From positions 1 through 50,703 of the forward strand of contig URCY01000007.1 in NCBI GenBank assembly GCA_900546415.1: a DNA stretch of 50,703 bases, given 5' to 3'. The translations under genes and the position numbers were made by a program. The DNA comes from an uncultured Eubacteriales bacterium. Lineage in GTDB: Bacteria; Bacillota; Clostridia; Oscillospirales; Oscillospiraceae. Under the pieces are notes generated by a model. That model was not told where the DNA came from and searched no databases. It was given only the letters and a program-made list of their open reading frames with translations. Shown piece by piece: positions 17,568 through 25,703 of the stretch. Positions within the stretch are counted from its first letter, which is position 1; each line of letters starts with the position of its first letter.

Positions 17568-18491
17568 TCGCGCGATCTGACAGGCGCGGGAGATCATGTG
17601 CTCCATGGCCTCGCCGGTGGCTGAGCCGTGCCCCTTCATAACGGGCTTGTTCACGCCGAGCAGGATCGCCCCGCCCTGCGTGTTATAGTCGTATTTGCGG
17701 CGGATGGCTTGCAGCGTGTCGCGGCAGTCCGAACCGGCCAGCCGCTCCTCCACCTCGGCGAGCACGGTTTTCGCCGTGCCCTCGATCGATTTGAGCAGAA
17801 TGTTGCCGTGGAAGCCGTCGCAGACGATCACGTCGGTCTTTCCGCTGAGCGCGTGTGTGGCCTCGATGTTGCCGATGAAATTCAGCCCGTCCTGTTGATG
17901 CAGCAGGGCGTTTGCCGCCTTGACCGCCTCGCAGCCCTTTGTGTCCTCCGCTCCGTTGGAGAGCAGCGCAACGCGCGGCGCGGCGTAGCCGAGACGGCGC
18001 ATATACTCCGATCCTGTTTCGGCGAAAAAGACGTAGTGCTCGGGATGGGCGTCGATGTTTGCGCCGCAGTCAAGCAGCAGCAGCGGCTGTCCGCCGCGCG
18101 CGATCAGCTCGACCGCGAGCACCGGGCGCGTCCCGCGCTTCCGGCCGAGCAGACGGATCGCGCAGACCATAGCCGCGCCGGTCGACCCGCAGGTGATGAC
18201 GGACGAAACGGCGTCGTTTTCGGCGGCCAGCCGCATTGCCTTGACGATCGAGGCGTCGGTCTGCTGATAGGCCGTCATGGAATCGTCGTAATTCGTCACC
18301 GTCCCGGCGCAGTCGACCAATTCTGCCCGCGCGTGGGCAGGGGAGGCCGACACCATGGCCGAAAGGCGTTCGGCGTGGCCGAACAGGTGCAGAAACAGGT
18401 CGCCGTTGGCCTCCAGCGCGCGCAGCGCGCCGGCGCAGAGTGCCTCCTCGGGCGTGTCCGCACCCAAAAGATCAATTGCAAGCTGTACCAT
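17565..18491 (-). CDS. plsX: Phosphate acyltransferase PlsX
   Basis: A 308-residue protein of the PlsX fold, which turns acyl-ACP and phosphate into acyl-phosphate for phospholipid synthesis. Recognisable family segments are the N-terminal LAIDLLGAD (usually IAIDAMGGD), TCGSTGAAM, LLLLDCGANID, NFIGNIEA, VIVCDGFHGNILLKS and, near the end, GGAILLGVNKPVMKGHGSA. It is somewhat shorter than typical PlsX (about 330) and the N-terminal motif is degenerate. The start is ATG 18491, after AGGAG. It overlaps the flavoprotein gene by 20 bp and is the last gene of the operon, consistent with handing the acyl product to membrane lipids. Confidence 0.85.
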   Translation of the reverse strand: MVQLAIDLLGADTPEEALCAGALRALEANGDLFLHLFGHAERLSAMVSASPAHARAELVDCAGTVTNYDDSMTAYQQTDASIVKAMRLAAENDAVSSVITCGSTGAAMVCAIRLLGRKRGTRPVLAVELIARGGQPLLLLDCGANIDAHPEHYVFFAETGSEYMRRLGYAAPRVALLSNGAEDTKGCEAVKAANALLHQQDGLNFIGNIEATHALSGKTDVIVCDGFHGNILLKSIEGTAKTVLAEVEERLAGSDCRDTLQAIRRKYDYNTQGGAILLGVNKPVMKGHGSATGEAMEHMISRACQIAR

Positions 18492-19236
18492 GCCCGTCAG
18501 CTCCTTTCTCGCGCTCCTCCGCCCAGACCCGATCCAAAACGGCTTGATAGACGCCGTCGGAGAACGGCGGGCGCGTGAGCGCGCGGAGGGTCTGCTCCGT
18601 GAGCGCACCGGTCTCGGCGAATTCCGCCCCGGCGGCGCGGAAGCGCTCGAGCGTGCGCTCCAGACGCGTGCCGCCGTTGCGCACCATTGTGCGCAGCTGG
18701 GGGCAGAACACGGCGGTGTAGCCCCCGCGGCCGCAGATCAGGTCGTACTGTCTGCGCACCGGCTCATAGACCTCGTCCGTCTGGACATAGGCGCAGCCGG
18801 AGAAGAGCAGAAATTTCCGCGTCTTGCTCGGATAGCGCAGGCCGTGCGCCGGCGCGCCGTCCTTCGGGGCGTGCTGCCCCTGATAGGTGTTCATCATCGA
18901 GAGCAGGCGGTCGGTCATAAACTTGACCTGCCCCGGAACGCCGAAAAAGTAGAGCGGGAAGGCCTGAATGACGATCTCGGCGTCGAGAATTTTTTGCTTG
19001 AGGGGTGCAATATCGTCGTTTGAAATGACACAACGCCCCTCCGTCCGTGCCCAGCAGGACAGGCAGCCCATGCAGGGCGTGATATGCAGATCGGAAATGT
19101 TGACCGTCTCGGCCGTGAAGCGTCCGCTTGTCAGCAGACCCTCCACAAAGGCGTTCACGACGGTCATGGTCGTGCTGTCGGCGCGGTGCGGACTGCCGTT
19201 CAGAACCAGAATCTTTCGCGGCCGTGACTCAGAGCA
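18472..19236 (-). CDS. Flavodoxin-fold NAD(P)H-dependent FMN reductase / iron-sulfur flavoprotein family
   Basis: A protein of about 254 residues. It starts RKILVLNGSPHRADSTTM, the FMN-phosphate loop of the NADPH-dependent FMN reductase fold. It continues with DLHITPCMGCLSCWARTEGRC, the CxxC...C pattern of flavoproteins related to iron-sulfur flavoproteins. Later segments QAFPLYFFGVPGQVKFMTDR and FSGCAY also match that family. I place the start at GTG 19236, with GGAGG about 10 bases upstream, overlapping accA by 8 bp. The frame is open to 19314. Its role within a fatty-acid operon is unknown. It is not a recognisable enoyl-ACP reductase. Confidence 0.8.
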   Translation of the reverse strand, partial: CSESRPRKILVLNGSPHRADSTTMTVVNAFVEGLLTSGRFTAETVNISDLHITPCMGCLSCWARTEGRCVISNDDIAPLKQKILDAEIVIQAFPLYFFGVPGQVKFMTDRLLSMMNTYQGQHAPKDGAPAHGLRYPSKTRKFLLFSGCAYVQTDEVYEPVRRQYDLICGRGGYTAVFCPQLRTMVRNGGTRLERTLERFRAAGAEFAETGALTEQTLRALTRPPFSDGVYQAVLDRVWAEEREKGADGHGTACN

Positions 19237-20080
19237 CACCGATGTTCCACCTCCGCACGGAACGCTCGCCGACGGAATACTGCGCGCAGCGGCCGATCTT
19301 GCGGTATTTTTCATAGCGCTCGGAGACGAGCCGGTCGGGGTCGGTGCGGCGCAGACGCCGGAATTCCTTATAGAGGCTGCCTTGCAGCGAGGAGAAGAAC
19401 TTCGCGCGCTGCTTGGCGTCGGTGAAATCCTTCGGCTCCTCGACGATTTTTTCGATGACCTCGAGCTGCAAAAGATCCTGCGCGGTCAGCTTGAGGTGCT
19501 CCGCCGCCTCGGGTGCGCGGGAGGGATCCTTGAAGAGGATGCTGGCGCAGGATTCGGGCGAAATGACCGAATAATACGCGTTGCTGAGCATCCAGACGCG
19601 GTCGGCCACGGCCAGTGCCAGTGCGCCGCCGCTGCCGCCCTCGCCGATCATGAGCGTGATGATCGGCACGCGGACGCCGCTCAGCTCATAGAGGTTGCGG
19701 GCAATGGCTTCGCCCGCGCCGCGCTCCTCGGCGCCCTTGCCGCAGTTCGCGCCCTGCGTGTCGACGATGCAGAGCACGGGACGGCCGAATTTTTCGGCCT
19801 GGCGGATCAGACGAAGCGCCTTGCGGTAGCCCTCGGGCAGGACGCAGCCGAAATTCCGCTCGACGCGTTCGCTCAGGTCGTGTCCCTTTTCGATGCCGAT
19901 CACGGTCACGGGCAGATCGCGCAGCATACCGATGCCGCCGATGACGGCGTGGTCGTCGGCAAAGGCACGGTCGCCGTGCAGCTCGATGAAATCGGTGATG
20001 ATGGCGTTCGAGAGGATGTAATCCTTCGCCGTTGCACGGCCGCTCTTGCGCGTGCAGAGAAGCTTATCATAAACTGTCAT
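19229..20080 (-). CDS. accA: Acetyl-CoA carboxylase carboxyltransferase subunit alpha
   Basis: A 283-residue AccA that moves carboxyl from biotin to acetyl-CoA together with AccD. Family segments are ELHGDRAFADD, GGIGMLRDLPVTVIG, RNFGCVLPEGYRKALRL, DTQGANCGKGAEERG, MIGEGGSGGALALAVAD and AYYSVISPESCASILF. It is shorter than E. coli AccA at the N terminus, as in other Firmicutes. It follows accD by 12 bp. Biotin carboxyl carrier (AccB) and biotin carboxylase (AccC) genes are not in this window. Confidence 0.95.
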   Translation of the reverse strand: MTVYDKLLCTRKSGRATAKDYILSNAIITDFIELHGDRAFADDHAVIGGIGMLRDLPVTVIGIEKGHDLSERVERNFGCVLPEGYRKALRLIRQAEKFGRPVLCIVDTQGANCGKGAEERGAGEAIARNLYELSGVRVPIITLMIGEGGSGGALALAVADRVWMLSNAYYSVISPESCASILFKDPSRAPEAAEHLKLTAQDLLQLEVIEKIVEEPKDFTDAKQRAKFFSSLQGSLYKEFRRLRRTDPDRLVSERYEKYRKIGRCAQYSVGERSVRRWNIGVL

Positions 20081-20092
20081 TCTTCTGCCCTC

Positions 20093-20893
20093 CTAGCGTC
20101 TGTGCAGCATCAGCAGCTTGGCCAGATGCTCCCGCTGTTCGCTCCGCTCAACGATCTCGTCGAGGAAGCCGTTTTGCAGCTGAAATTCTGCGGTCTGGAA
20201 GCTGTCGGGGAGCTTTTCGCCCGCGACCTGCTCCACGACGCGCTTGCCGGCGAAGCCGATGCGCGCCTGCGGCTCGGCAAAGAGAATGTCGCCGAGCATT
20301 GCGAAGCTTGCCGTCACGCCGCCCATGGTCGGGTCGGTCAGACCGGCGATGTAAAGCAGCCCGGCGTCGCTGTGCTGGCGCACGGCGGCCGAGACCTTTG
20401 CCATCTGCATCAGGGAGAGCACGCCCTCCTGCATACGCGCGCCGCCGGAGACGGTGTAGCCGACCACGGGGAGCCTGTGCAGCGTGGCGTATTCGAACAG
20501 GGCGGTGATGCGGTCGCCGACGACCGTGCCCATTGAGCCCATCATGAACTCCGGGTTCATGACGAACAGGCAGGTGCGGCAGCCGACGATCTGGGCGACG
20601 CCGCAGATCACGCCCTCGTTTTCGCCGCTTTTTGCCTTTGCGGCGGCGAATTTTTCGGGATATTGCGGGAAATCAATGGGATCGGTGAAGACCTCCTCGC
20701 CGAAAAGCTCCTGGAACGTGCCGTGGTCGACCAGAAGCTCGATGCGCGCGCGCGCCGGAATCGGCATCAGATGCCCGCAGTGCGGACAGAGGAAGAGATC
20801 CCGTACCAGCGTCGCCTCGTCCGTCGCCTGCTTACAGGCGGAGCAGACGCGCGTCGCTGAGGAATTGCGGAGTTTCTGCAAGACGCTTGCCAT
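20093..20893 (-). CDS. accD: Acetyl-CoA carboxylase carboxyltransferase subunit beta
   Basis: A 266-residue AccD. The four-Cys zinc ribbon is near the N terminus (CSAC at about 18-21 and CPHC at about 37-40). The crotonase-fold domain follows, with GENEGVICGVAQI, VMNPEFMMGSMGTVVGD, VSGGARMQEGVLSLMQMAK and LTDPTMGGVTASFAMLGD. All are typical of AccD. AccD with AccA forms the carboxyltransferase that completes malonyl-CoA synthesis. It starts 6 bp after fabD stops. Confidence 0.95.
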   Translation of the reverse strand: MASVLQKLRNSSATRVCSACKQATDEATLVRDLFLCPHCGHLMPIPARARIELLVDHGTFQELFGEEVFTDPIDFPQYPEKFAAAKAKSGENEGVICGVAQIVGCRTCLFVMNPEFMMGSMGTVVGDRITALFEYATLHRLPVVGYTVSGGARMQEGVLSLMQMAKVSAAVRQHSDAGLLYIAGLTDPTMGGVTASFAMLGDILFAEPQARIGFAGKRVVEQVAGEKLPDSFQTAEFQLQNGFLDEIVERSEQREHLAKLLMLHRR

Positions 20894-20899
20894 GGTTTC

Positions 20900-21817
20900 T
20901 TATGCCTCCTTTTTGAATCCGTCGAGTTGCCCGACGGTATTGATCGTCGCAAAATGCGCCTCCGGGAGCGTGCGTTTGACGCAGCCGGTCAGAGTCTGCC
21001 CCGCGCCGACCTCAATAAAGCGGTCGAAGCCGTCAGCCCAAAGCGCGCGCAGCGTCGCCTCCCAGCGAACCGGGGAGCAGACCTGCATACTCAGCGCCTC
21101 GACGCGCGCGTCCTCCTGCTCCGGATAGGGCAGGGCGGTGCGGTTGGCGTAGACGGGGATGCGCGGCGCGCGGAAGGACATGCCTGCGAGGGCATGGCGC
21201 AGAACGGGCGCAACGTCCTGCATATAAGGCGTGTGGAACGCGCCGCTGACAGCCAGCTTCACGGCGCGTCCGCCCTTTTCTTTGATCGCGGCGCAGAAGC
21301 CGTCGAGCTCGTCGGCGTTGCCCGCGCAGGAGATCTGCCCCGGACAGTTATAGTTGACCGGCCAGACCTCGCGGAACTGCGCGCAGACGGCCTCGACCGT
21401 CGGAGCGTCAAGCTTGAGCGCGGCGGCCATGCCGCCGGGATGCAGCGCCGACTGCTCGGCCATGGTTTTGCCGCGCAGGAGCACGAAGCGGAAGGCGTCC
21501 TCGACGTCCAGCGCCCCGGCAAAGGCCAGCGCCGGGATCTCGCCGAGCGAGAAGCCCGCGGCGGCGTCGGCCGGGATCCCTGCCTCGCGCACGGCCTGCG
21601 CAATGGCAAGATCGGTCAGGAACAAAGCAGGCTGGGTGTTCTCCGTGCGGCTCAGCTCAGCCGGATCGCCGGAGAAGCAGAGCTGCGTGATGCCGGGGCA
21701 GAGACGCTCGCCGAGGTCAAAAACGGCCTTGGCGGCGCTGCTCGCGGCGTAAAAATCCCGCCCCATGCCGACGACCTGCGCGCCCTGTCCGGCGAATAAA
21801 AATGCTGTTTTGCCCAT
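20900..21817 (-). CDS. fabD: Malonyl-CoA:ACP transacylase FabD
   Basis: A 305-residue acyltransferase. The oxyanion loop is FAGQGAQVVGMG, the nucleophile motif is GFSLGE with Ser90 (most FabD have GHSLGE or GLSLGE), Arg is in LLRGKTM, and the catalytic His is in VSGAFHTPYM. It loads malonyl groups onto ACP. The start is ATG 21817 (MGKTAFLF), one base after fabZ stops. The frame is open to 21910 inside fabZ, but that stretch has no FabD-like sequence. Confidence 0.95.
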   Translation of the reverse strand: MGKTAFLFAGQGAQVVGMGRDFYAASSAAKAVFDLGERLCPGITQLCFSGDPAELSRTENTQPALFLTDLAIAQAVREAGIPADAAAGFSLGEIPALAFAGALDVEDAFRFVLLRGKTMAEQSALHPGGMAAALKLDAPTVEAVCAQFREVWPVNYNCPGQISCAGNADELDGFCAAIKEKGGRAVKLAVSGAFHTPYMQDVAPVLRHALAGMSFRAPRIPVYANRTALPYPEQEDARVEALSMQVCSPVRWEATLRALWADGFDRFIEVGAGQTLTGCVKRTLPEAHFATINTVGQLDGFKKEA

Positions 21818-21818
21818 G

Positions 21819-22265
21819 TCAGGATTCCTCCAGATTCTGCTTCGGCATCGCGGTGAACGAGACGCAGCCCTTGCTGCAAAGCGTGTCGCCGACGTGCACC
21901 GCAGCCTCAAAGGTCAGAAGCGGCCCCGCCTTGCTCTTCTTCGAGACGGAGACGGTCATGACGTCTCCGGGCAGGATCGGGCGGAGAAATTTGAACTGAT
22001 CGACCTTGAGCAGCACATAGAGCGTGTCGGCGCTCGTGCCGTCTGCTTCAACGGTCAGGGAGCAGAGCTGCGCGCAGCTCTCGATGATGAGCACGCCGGG
22101 CAGGATCGGCTCTCCGGGGAAATGCCCCGCGAACCACGGATCGTTGACCGAGACGGTCTTCAGACCGACGGCGGCCTCACCGGGCGTCAGCTCCGTGACG
22201 CGTTCGATCATCTGAAACGGCGGACGCTGCTTCAGGCGGCGATTGACTTCATAAATATTCATCAT
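21819..22265 (-). CDS. fabZ: 3-hydroxyacyl-ACP dehydratase FabZ
   Basis: A 148-residue hot-dog-fold dehydratase of usual length. It has RPPFQMIERV, then the active-site stretch WFAGHFPGEPILPGVL with the catalytic His, and the catalytic Glu in IIESCAQL. It removes water from 3-hydroxyacyl-ACP. The start is ATG 22265, overlapping the fabG stop by 4 bp, with GGAGG 9 bases upstream. ATG 22262 directly behind it is an alternative. Confidence 0.95.
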   Translation of the reverse strand: MMNIYEVNRRLKQRPPFQMIERVTELTPGEAAVGLKTVSVNDPWFAGHFPGEPILPGVLIIESCAQLCSLTVEADGTSADTLYVLLKVDQFKFLRPILPGDVMTVSVSKKSKAGPLLTFEAAVHVGDTLCSKGCVSFTAMPKQNLEES

Positions 22266-22993
22266 AGCGAAAGTCCTCCGTCCAATGTCAGGATCTGGCC
22301 GGTCATATAGGCGCACGCGTCGGAGACGAGCATCGAAACGACGCCCGCGACCTCCTGCGCCTGACCGAGCCGGTGCATCGGGATGGCCTTCAGATATTCC
22401 TCTTTCTTCTCCTCGGGCAGGGCGTCGAGCATGTCCGTCTCGATGAAGCCGGGGGCGACGGCGTTGACGCGGATGCCGTAGGGCGCAAGCTCCTTGGCCA
22501 TCGTGCGCGTCATGGCGTTCACTGCGCCCTTTGTGGCGCTGTAAACGCTCTGGCCGGGCAGGGCAAAGCTGCCGCTGACGGAGGAGATGTTGACGACCAC
22601 GCCGCTCTTTTTGCGGAACATCTTCAGGACTGCCTGCTGTGCGCAGTAAAAATAGCCCTTGACGTTCAGCTCCATGCAGCGGTCGAGCGTTTCGGAGTTG
22701 AGCATCAGCAGATACTCGTCGCGGACGATGCCGGCATTGTTGACCAGCACATCCGGCCCGCCGAGCGTTTTGTTGACGTCGCGCACCATCTGCTTGACCT
22801 GCGCCGGGTCGGAGACGTCGGCGCGGCAGAGCATTCCCTCGCCGCCGTTCTGCCGGATCTCATCGAGCACGGCCTGTGCCTCGGCCTCGTTATGGGCGTA
22901 GTTGATCGCGACGGCATAGCCGTCGGCGGCCAGCCGCAGCGCGCAGGCGCGGCCGATGCCGCGGGACGCGCCGGTTACAAGCGCAGCCTTCAT
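22262..22993 (-). CDS. fabG: 3-oxoacyl-ACP reductase FabG
   Basis: A 243-residue short-chain dehydrogenase. The nucleotide-binding motif is VTGASRGIGRA, the structural motif is VLVNNAGIVRD, and catalytic Ser, Tyr and Lys lie in ISSVSGSF and VYSATKGA. The C terminus (MTGQILTLDGGLSL) is typical of FabG. It reduces 3-ketoacyl-ACP using NADPH. It lies 19 bp after the ketosynthase gene and is coupled to fabZ by a 4-bp overlap. Confidence 0.95.
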   Translation of the reverse strand: MKAALVTGASRGIGRACALRLAADGYAVAINYAHNEAEAQAVLDEIRQNGGEGMLCRADVSDPAQVKQMVRDVNKTLGGPDVLVNNAGIVRDEYLLMLNSETLDRCMELNVKGYFYCAQQAVLKMFRKKSGVVVNISSVSGSFALPGQSVYSATKGAVNAMTRTMAKELAPYGIRVNAVAPGFIETDMLDALPEEKKEEYLKAIPMHRLGQAQEVAGVVSMLVSDACAYMTGQILTLDGGLSL

Positions 22994-23012
22994 GTTCCGA
23001 ATCCTTCCTTTC

Positions 23013-25373
23013 TTATCGGCTCAGCACCAGCGCGGTGTAAGAGCCGCCGGGTGCGTAGGAAATAACCAGGAGATTGTCCAGCGAGTCGGCCGAGATGCTC
23101 ACGCGGTGCCCGCTGAGATAGGCGTCGTGCTCCTCGCGCAGGTCGCCGTGCAGCAGCAGCGCGCCCTGTGCCAGCGAGAGGGCGGCGGATGCGGCGCGGC
23201 CTTCGCCGACGCGGCGCTTGACCGAGATCACGGGCAGCGTCCCGAGGCGGAACAGGCGGCTGAGCGCGTCCGTCTCGACTGCGTCGAGCTTGTCCATACC
23301 GTTGGCGAAGCCGACCACGCCGTTGATGTCGGCGGCGGTCATGCCCGCGTCGCGCAGAGCGTCCTCAATCGCGCGGACAAGGCCGTCGGCAGAGCCGCCG
23401 ACCGTGCCGAAGGGCACGCTCTCGTGCGCCATACCGTAGCCGCGCAGACGGCAATAGACCTGCGCGCCGCGCGCCTTGGCGGTCTGCGCGTCCTCAAGCA
23501 GCAGCGAGACGCTGCCGTCGGAGAGGGAGCAGGTGTCCTTCTTCGCATACGGCTCGACGCGCTCGTCGGCGGCGTAGCCGAGGCCGTGCGCCAGTTCGGA
23601 GATGATCTCGCTGTTCTCGTCCGTGCCGGTGGCGAGCATCGCGTGCTCCCAGCCGTTGCGCAGCACCTGCATGGCGTAGGCCGCCGATTGCAGACCGGAC
23701 TGCGCGCCGTTCGTGACCGTGACGTTATAGCCGCGGATCCCGGCGCAGATGGACAGATACCCGCCTGCGGCGTTATAGACCGTGTTCGGGAATTTGAAGG
23801 CGCTGCCGCCCGCGTTGCCCTTGGCGACGATAAGCTGCTGGAAATCGCAGCTGGGGCTGAGCGCGCCCTCGGACGTGCCGACGATCAGGCCGATCTGCTC
23901 GGCGTTCTCGTCCGTCACTTCGTAGCCCGCGTCCTTCAGCGCGTCCATGCCGGAGACGGCCTGAAGCTGGCTGAGGTGGTCGAGCTTGCGGTAAAATGCC
24001 ATTTTGAGGTCGTGCGCGGCATAATCCTCTGCGCCGACGGCGGAATGCCCTGCTGCGCCCTCAAGCTGCCGCTCGTCGCGGCAGGCGGCGAGATAGGCGT
24101 CCTTGCCGTTGCCGACCGGCGAGACGATGCCGATACCGGTGAGCACGATGTCGGGACGCTCCGGCGCATCGGGGACGTTGCCCGCGTCCTTGCTGAAAAC
24201 GACGCTGGCGTTGTTGCCGCCGAAGGCGAAGGAGTTGTCCATCACGGCGCGCAGCGCCTTCCGCTGCGGCACGTTCGGGCAGAAATTCATGCTTCCGGCC
24301 TTTTCGGCCAGCAGCGGAAGATCCTCCTCGGAATAGCCCAGCGTGGGCGGGACGACGTTCTCAACGAGCGCCTTGATGGCAAAGACGGACTCCACCGCGC
24401 CGGCCGCGCCGAGGCAGTGACCGGTCATGGCCTTCGTCGAGCTGACGCAGAGCGCGTCGTTCTGCCCGTCGAAGATCGTGTGCAGCGAGAGGAATTCGGC
24501 CTCGTCGTTTTTGGCCGTGCCCGTGCCGTGCGCGTTGACGTAGTCGATGTCGGCCGGGGTCAGACCGGAATGCTCGATGGCGCTGCGCAGAGCGCTCATC
24601 TGCCCCGCGCCGTCGGGGCGCGGAGCGGTGATGTGGTGCGCGTCGCTGCTGACGCCTGCGCCGAGCACCTCGCAATAGATATGCGCGCCGCGCGCAACGG
24701 CGTGCTCATAGGATTCCACAATGACCGCACCGGCGCCCTCGCCGAGCGTGATGCCGTGGGAATGATTGAACGGGGAGCAGGAACTTTCGTCGAGCGCATG
24801 GAGCGACAGGAAGCCGGAATAGGGCACGGACGAGAACGCGTCCGCGCCGCCCGCAACGACCACGTCCGCGCGCCCGGCGCGGATGAGATCGGAGGCGTAG
24901 GCAATGCTGATCGTGCCGGCCGCGCAGGCGTTGGCGACGTTGGTCACGACGCCGCCCGCATGGCAGGTCTCCGCAACGTGGTTGGCGATCGCCGAGATCG
25001 GCATCTTGAGCGCATCCCCGTGCGGCTTGCCGTTTTTATAGTAGTGCTCGATGCTGCGGCCGCCGCCGACGCAGCTGCCCATGATGACGCTTGCGCGTTG
25101 ACTGCCGCCGAAATCGGCGAGCTTCGCGTCGGCAAGCGCCTCTCTCGCGGCCTTCAGGCAGAGCACGGAGGAGCGATCCAGCTCAGGCACGTCCTCCAGA
25201 TTTTTGACCTCGGCGGCGTAGTCGGCATAGCAGCGCTCGGTGTCGACCGAATGCGTGTGGTCGATGCCGGAGCGCGCGGCAAGGATGCTGTCCCAGCATT
25301 CCGAGACGTTCCCGCCGATTGCGCTGACAACGCCCAGACCGGTGATGACGCAGCGGTTCTTGTTGCTCGTCAT
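23013..25373 (-). CDS. Fused ketosynthase / pseudo-ketosynthase (FabF-FabF', chain-length-factor-like)
   Basis: A 786-residue protein, twice the length of FabF, made of two ketosynthase folds joined by a linker of about 13 residues. The first (about 5-395) is a complete FabF: nucleophile Cys150 in ANACAAG, His282 in NAHGTGT, Lys314 and His319 in TKAMTGHCLGAAG, and NSFAFGGNN. The second (about 408-786) keeps the fold (VLTGIGIVSPVG, YNAAGGYLSI) but has Ala557 in place of Cys (TNGAQSG). Asn691 replaces the first His and Glu724 the second (VKRRVGEGR). Lys719 is kept. This mirrors the ketosynthase/chain-length-factor pair of type II polyketide systems, here in one chain. No frameshift or internal start explains it. 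It lies 7 bp after the ACP gene. Confidence 0.9.
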   Translation of the reverse strand: MTSNKNRCVITGLGVVSAIGGNVSECWDSILAARSGIDHTHSVDTERCYADYAAEVKNLEDVPELDRSSVLCLKAAREALADAKLADFGGSQRASVIMGSCVGGGRSIEHYYKNGKPHGDALKMPISAIANHVAETCHAGGVVTNVANACAAGTISIAYASDLIRAGRADVVVAGGADAFSSVPYSGFLSLHALDESSCSPFNHSHGITLGEGAGAVIVESYEHAVARGAHIYCEVLGAGVSSDAHHITAPRPDGAGQMSALRSAIEHSGLTPADIDYVNAHGTGTAKNDEAEFLSLHTIFDGQNDALCVSSTKAMTGHCLGAAGAVESVFAIKALVENVVPPTLGYSEEDLPLLAEKAGSMNFCPNVPQRKALRAVMDNSFAFGGNNASVVFSKDAGNVPDAPERPDIVLTGIGIVSPVGNGKDAYLAACRDERQLEGAAGHSAVGAEDYAAHDLKMAFYRKLDHLSQLQAVSGMDALKDAGYEVTDENAEQIGLIVGTSEGALSPSCDFQQLIVAKGNAGGSAFKFPNTVYNAAGGYLSICAGIRGYNVTVTNGAQSGLQSAAYAMQVLRNGWEHAMLATGTDENSEIISELAHGLGYAADERVEPYAKKDTCSLSDGSVSLLLEDAQTAKARGAQVYCRLRGYGMAHESVPFGTVGGSADGLVRAIEDALRDAGMTAADINGVVGFANGMDKLDAVETDALSRLFRLGTLPVISVKRRVGEGRAASAALSLAQGALLLHGDLREEHDAYLSGHRVSISADSLDNLLVISYAPGGSYTALVLSR

Positions 25374-25379
25374 TCCGGC

Positions 25380-25628
25380 TCAGCCCTCTTTGTGCGCCAG
25401 AACGTAGGCTGCCAGTGCGTCGATGTTCTTGAAATGCTCCTTGCCGACGCCGGTCATTTCCACGCCGTATTCCTCGTCGATGGCCGAGATGATCTCCAGC
25501 GAGTCGATCGAATCCAGACCGATGCCTTCGCCGAACAGAGTGGTGTCATATTCCAGAGCCTCCGGCTCAATGCCGAGGCGCTCGCAGAGCATATCCTTGA
25601 TCTTTGCCTTCACATCGTTTGCATTCAT
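25380..25628 (-). CDS. acpP: Acyl carrier protein of the fab operon
   Basis: An 82-residue four-helix carrier. The phosphopantetheine Ser40 is in GIGLDSIDSLEII. Housekeeping ACPs normally read DSLD here. The DSID form with a following LEI is more often met in carriers of specialised pathways such as aryl-polyene-like systems (from memory, not searched). The rest (KIKDMLCERLGI, DEEYGVEM, IDALAAYV) is ordinary. A purine-rich GAAGGA precedes the ATG. It is followed at 7 bp by the fused ketosynthase, its likely partner. Confidence 0.92.
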   Translation of the reverse strand: MNANDVKAKIKDMLCERLGIEPEALEYDTTLFGEGIGLDSIDSLEIISAIDEEYGVEMTGVGKEHFKNIDALAAYVLAHKEG

Positions 25629-25703
25629 AGTAAAAAATCCTTCTTTCTTTGTATTCGGAGCGCGAGCGCTTCCGTGGCGGCAGGATTGCCGTTTTTGAAC
25701 AGG

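Noticed and set aside
18472..19236. The flavoprotein as an enoyl-ACP reductase of the FabK type
   Set aside because: It has the flavodoxin/FMN-reductase opening and a CxxC...C cluster, not the TIM-barrel sequence of FabK or the dehydrogenase fold of FabI/FabL.
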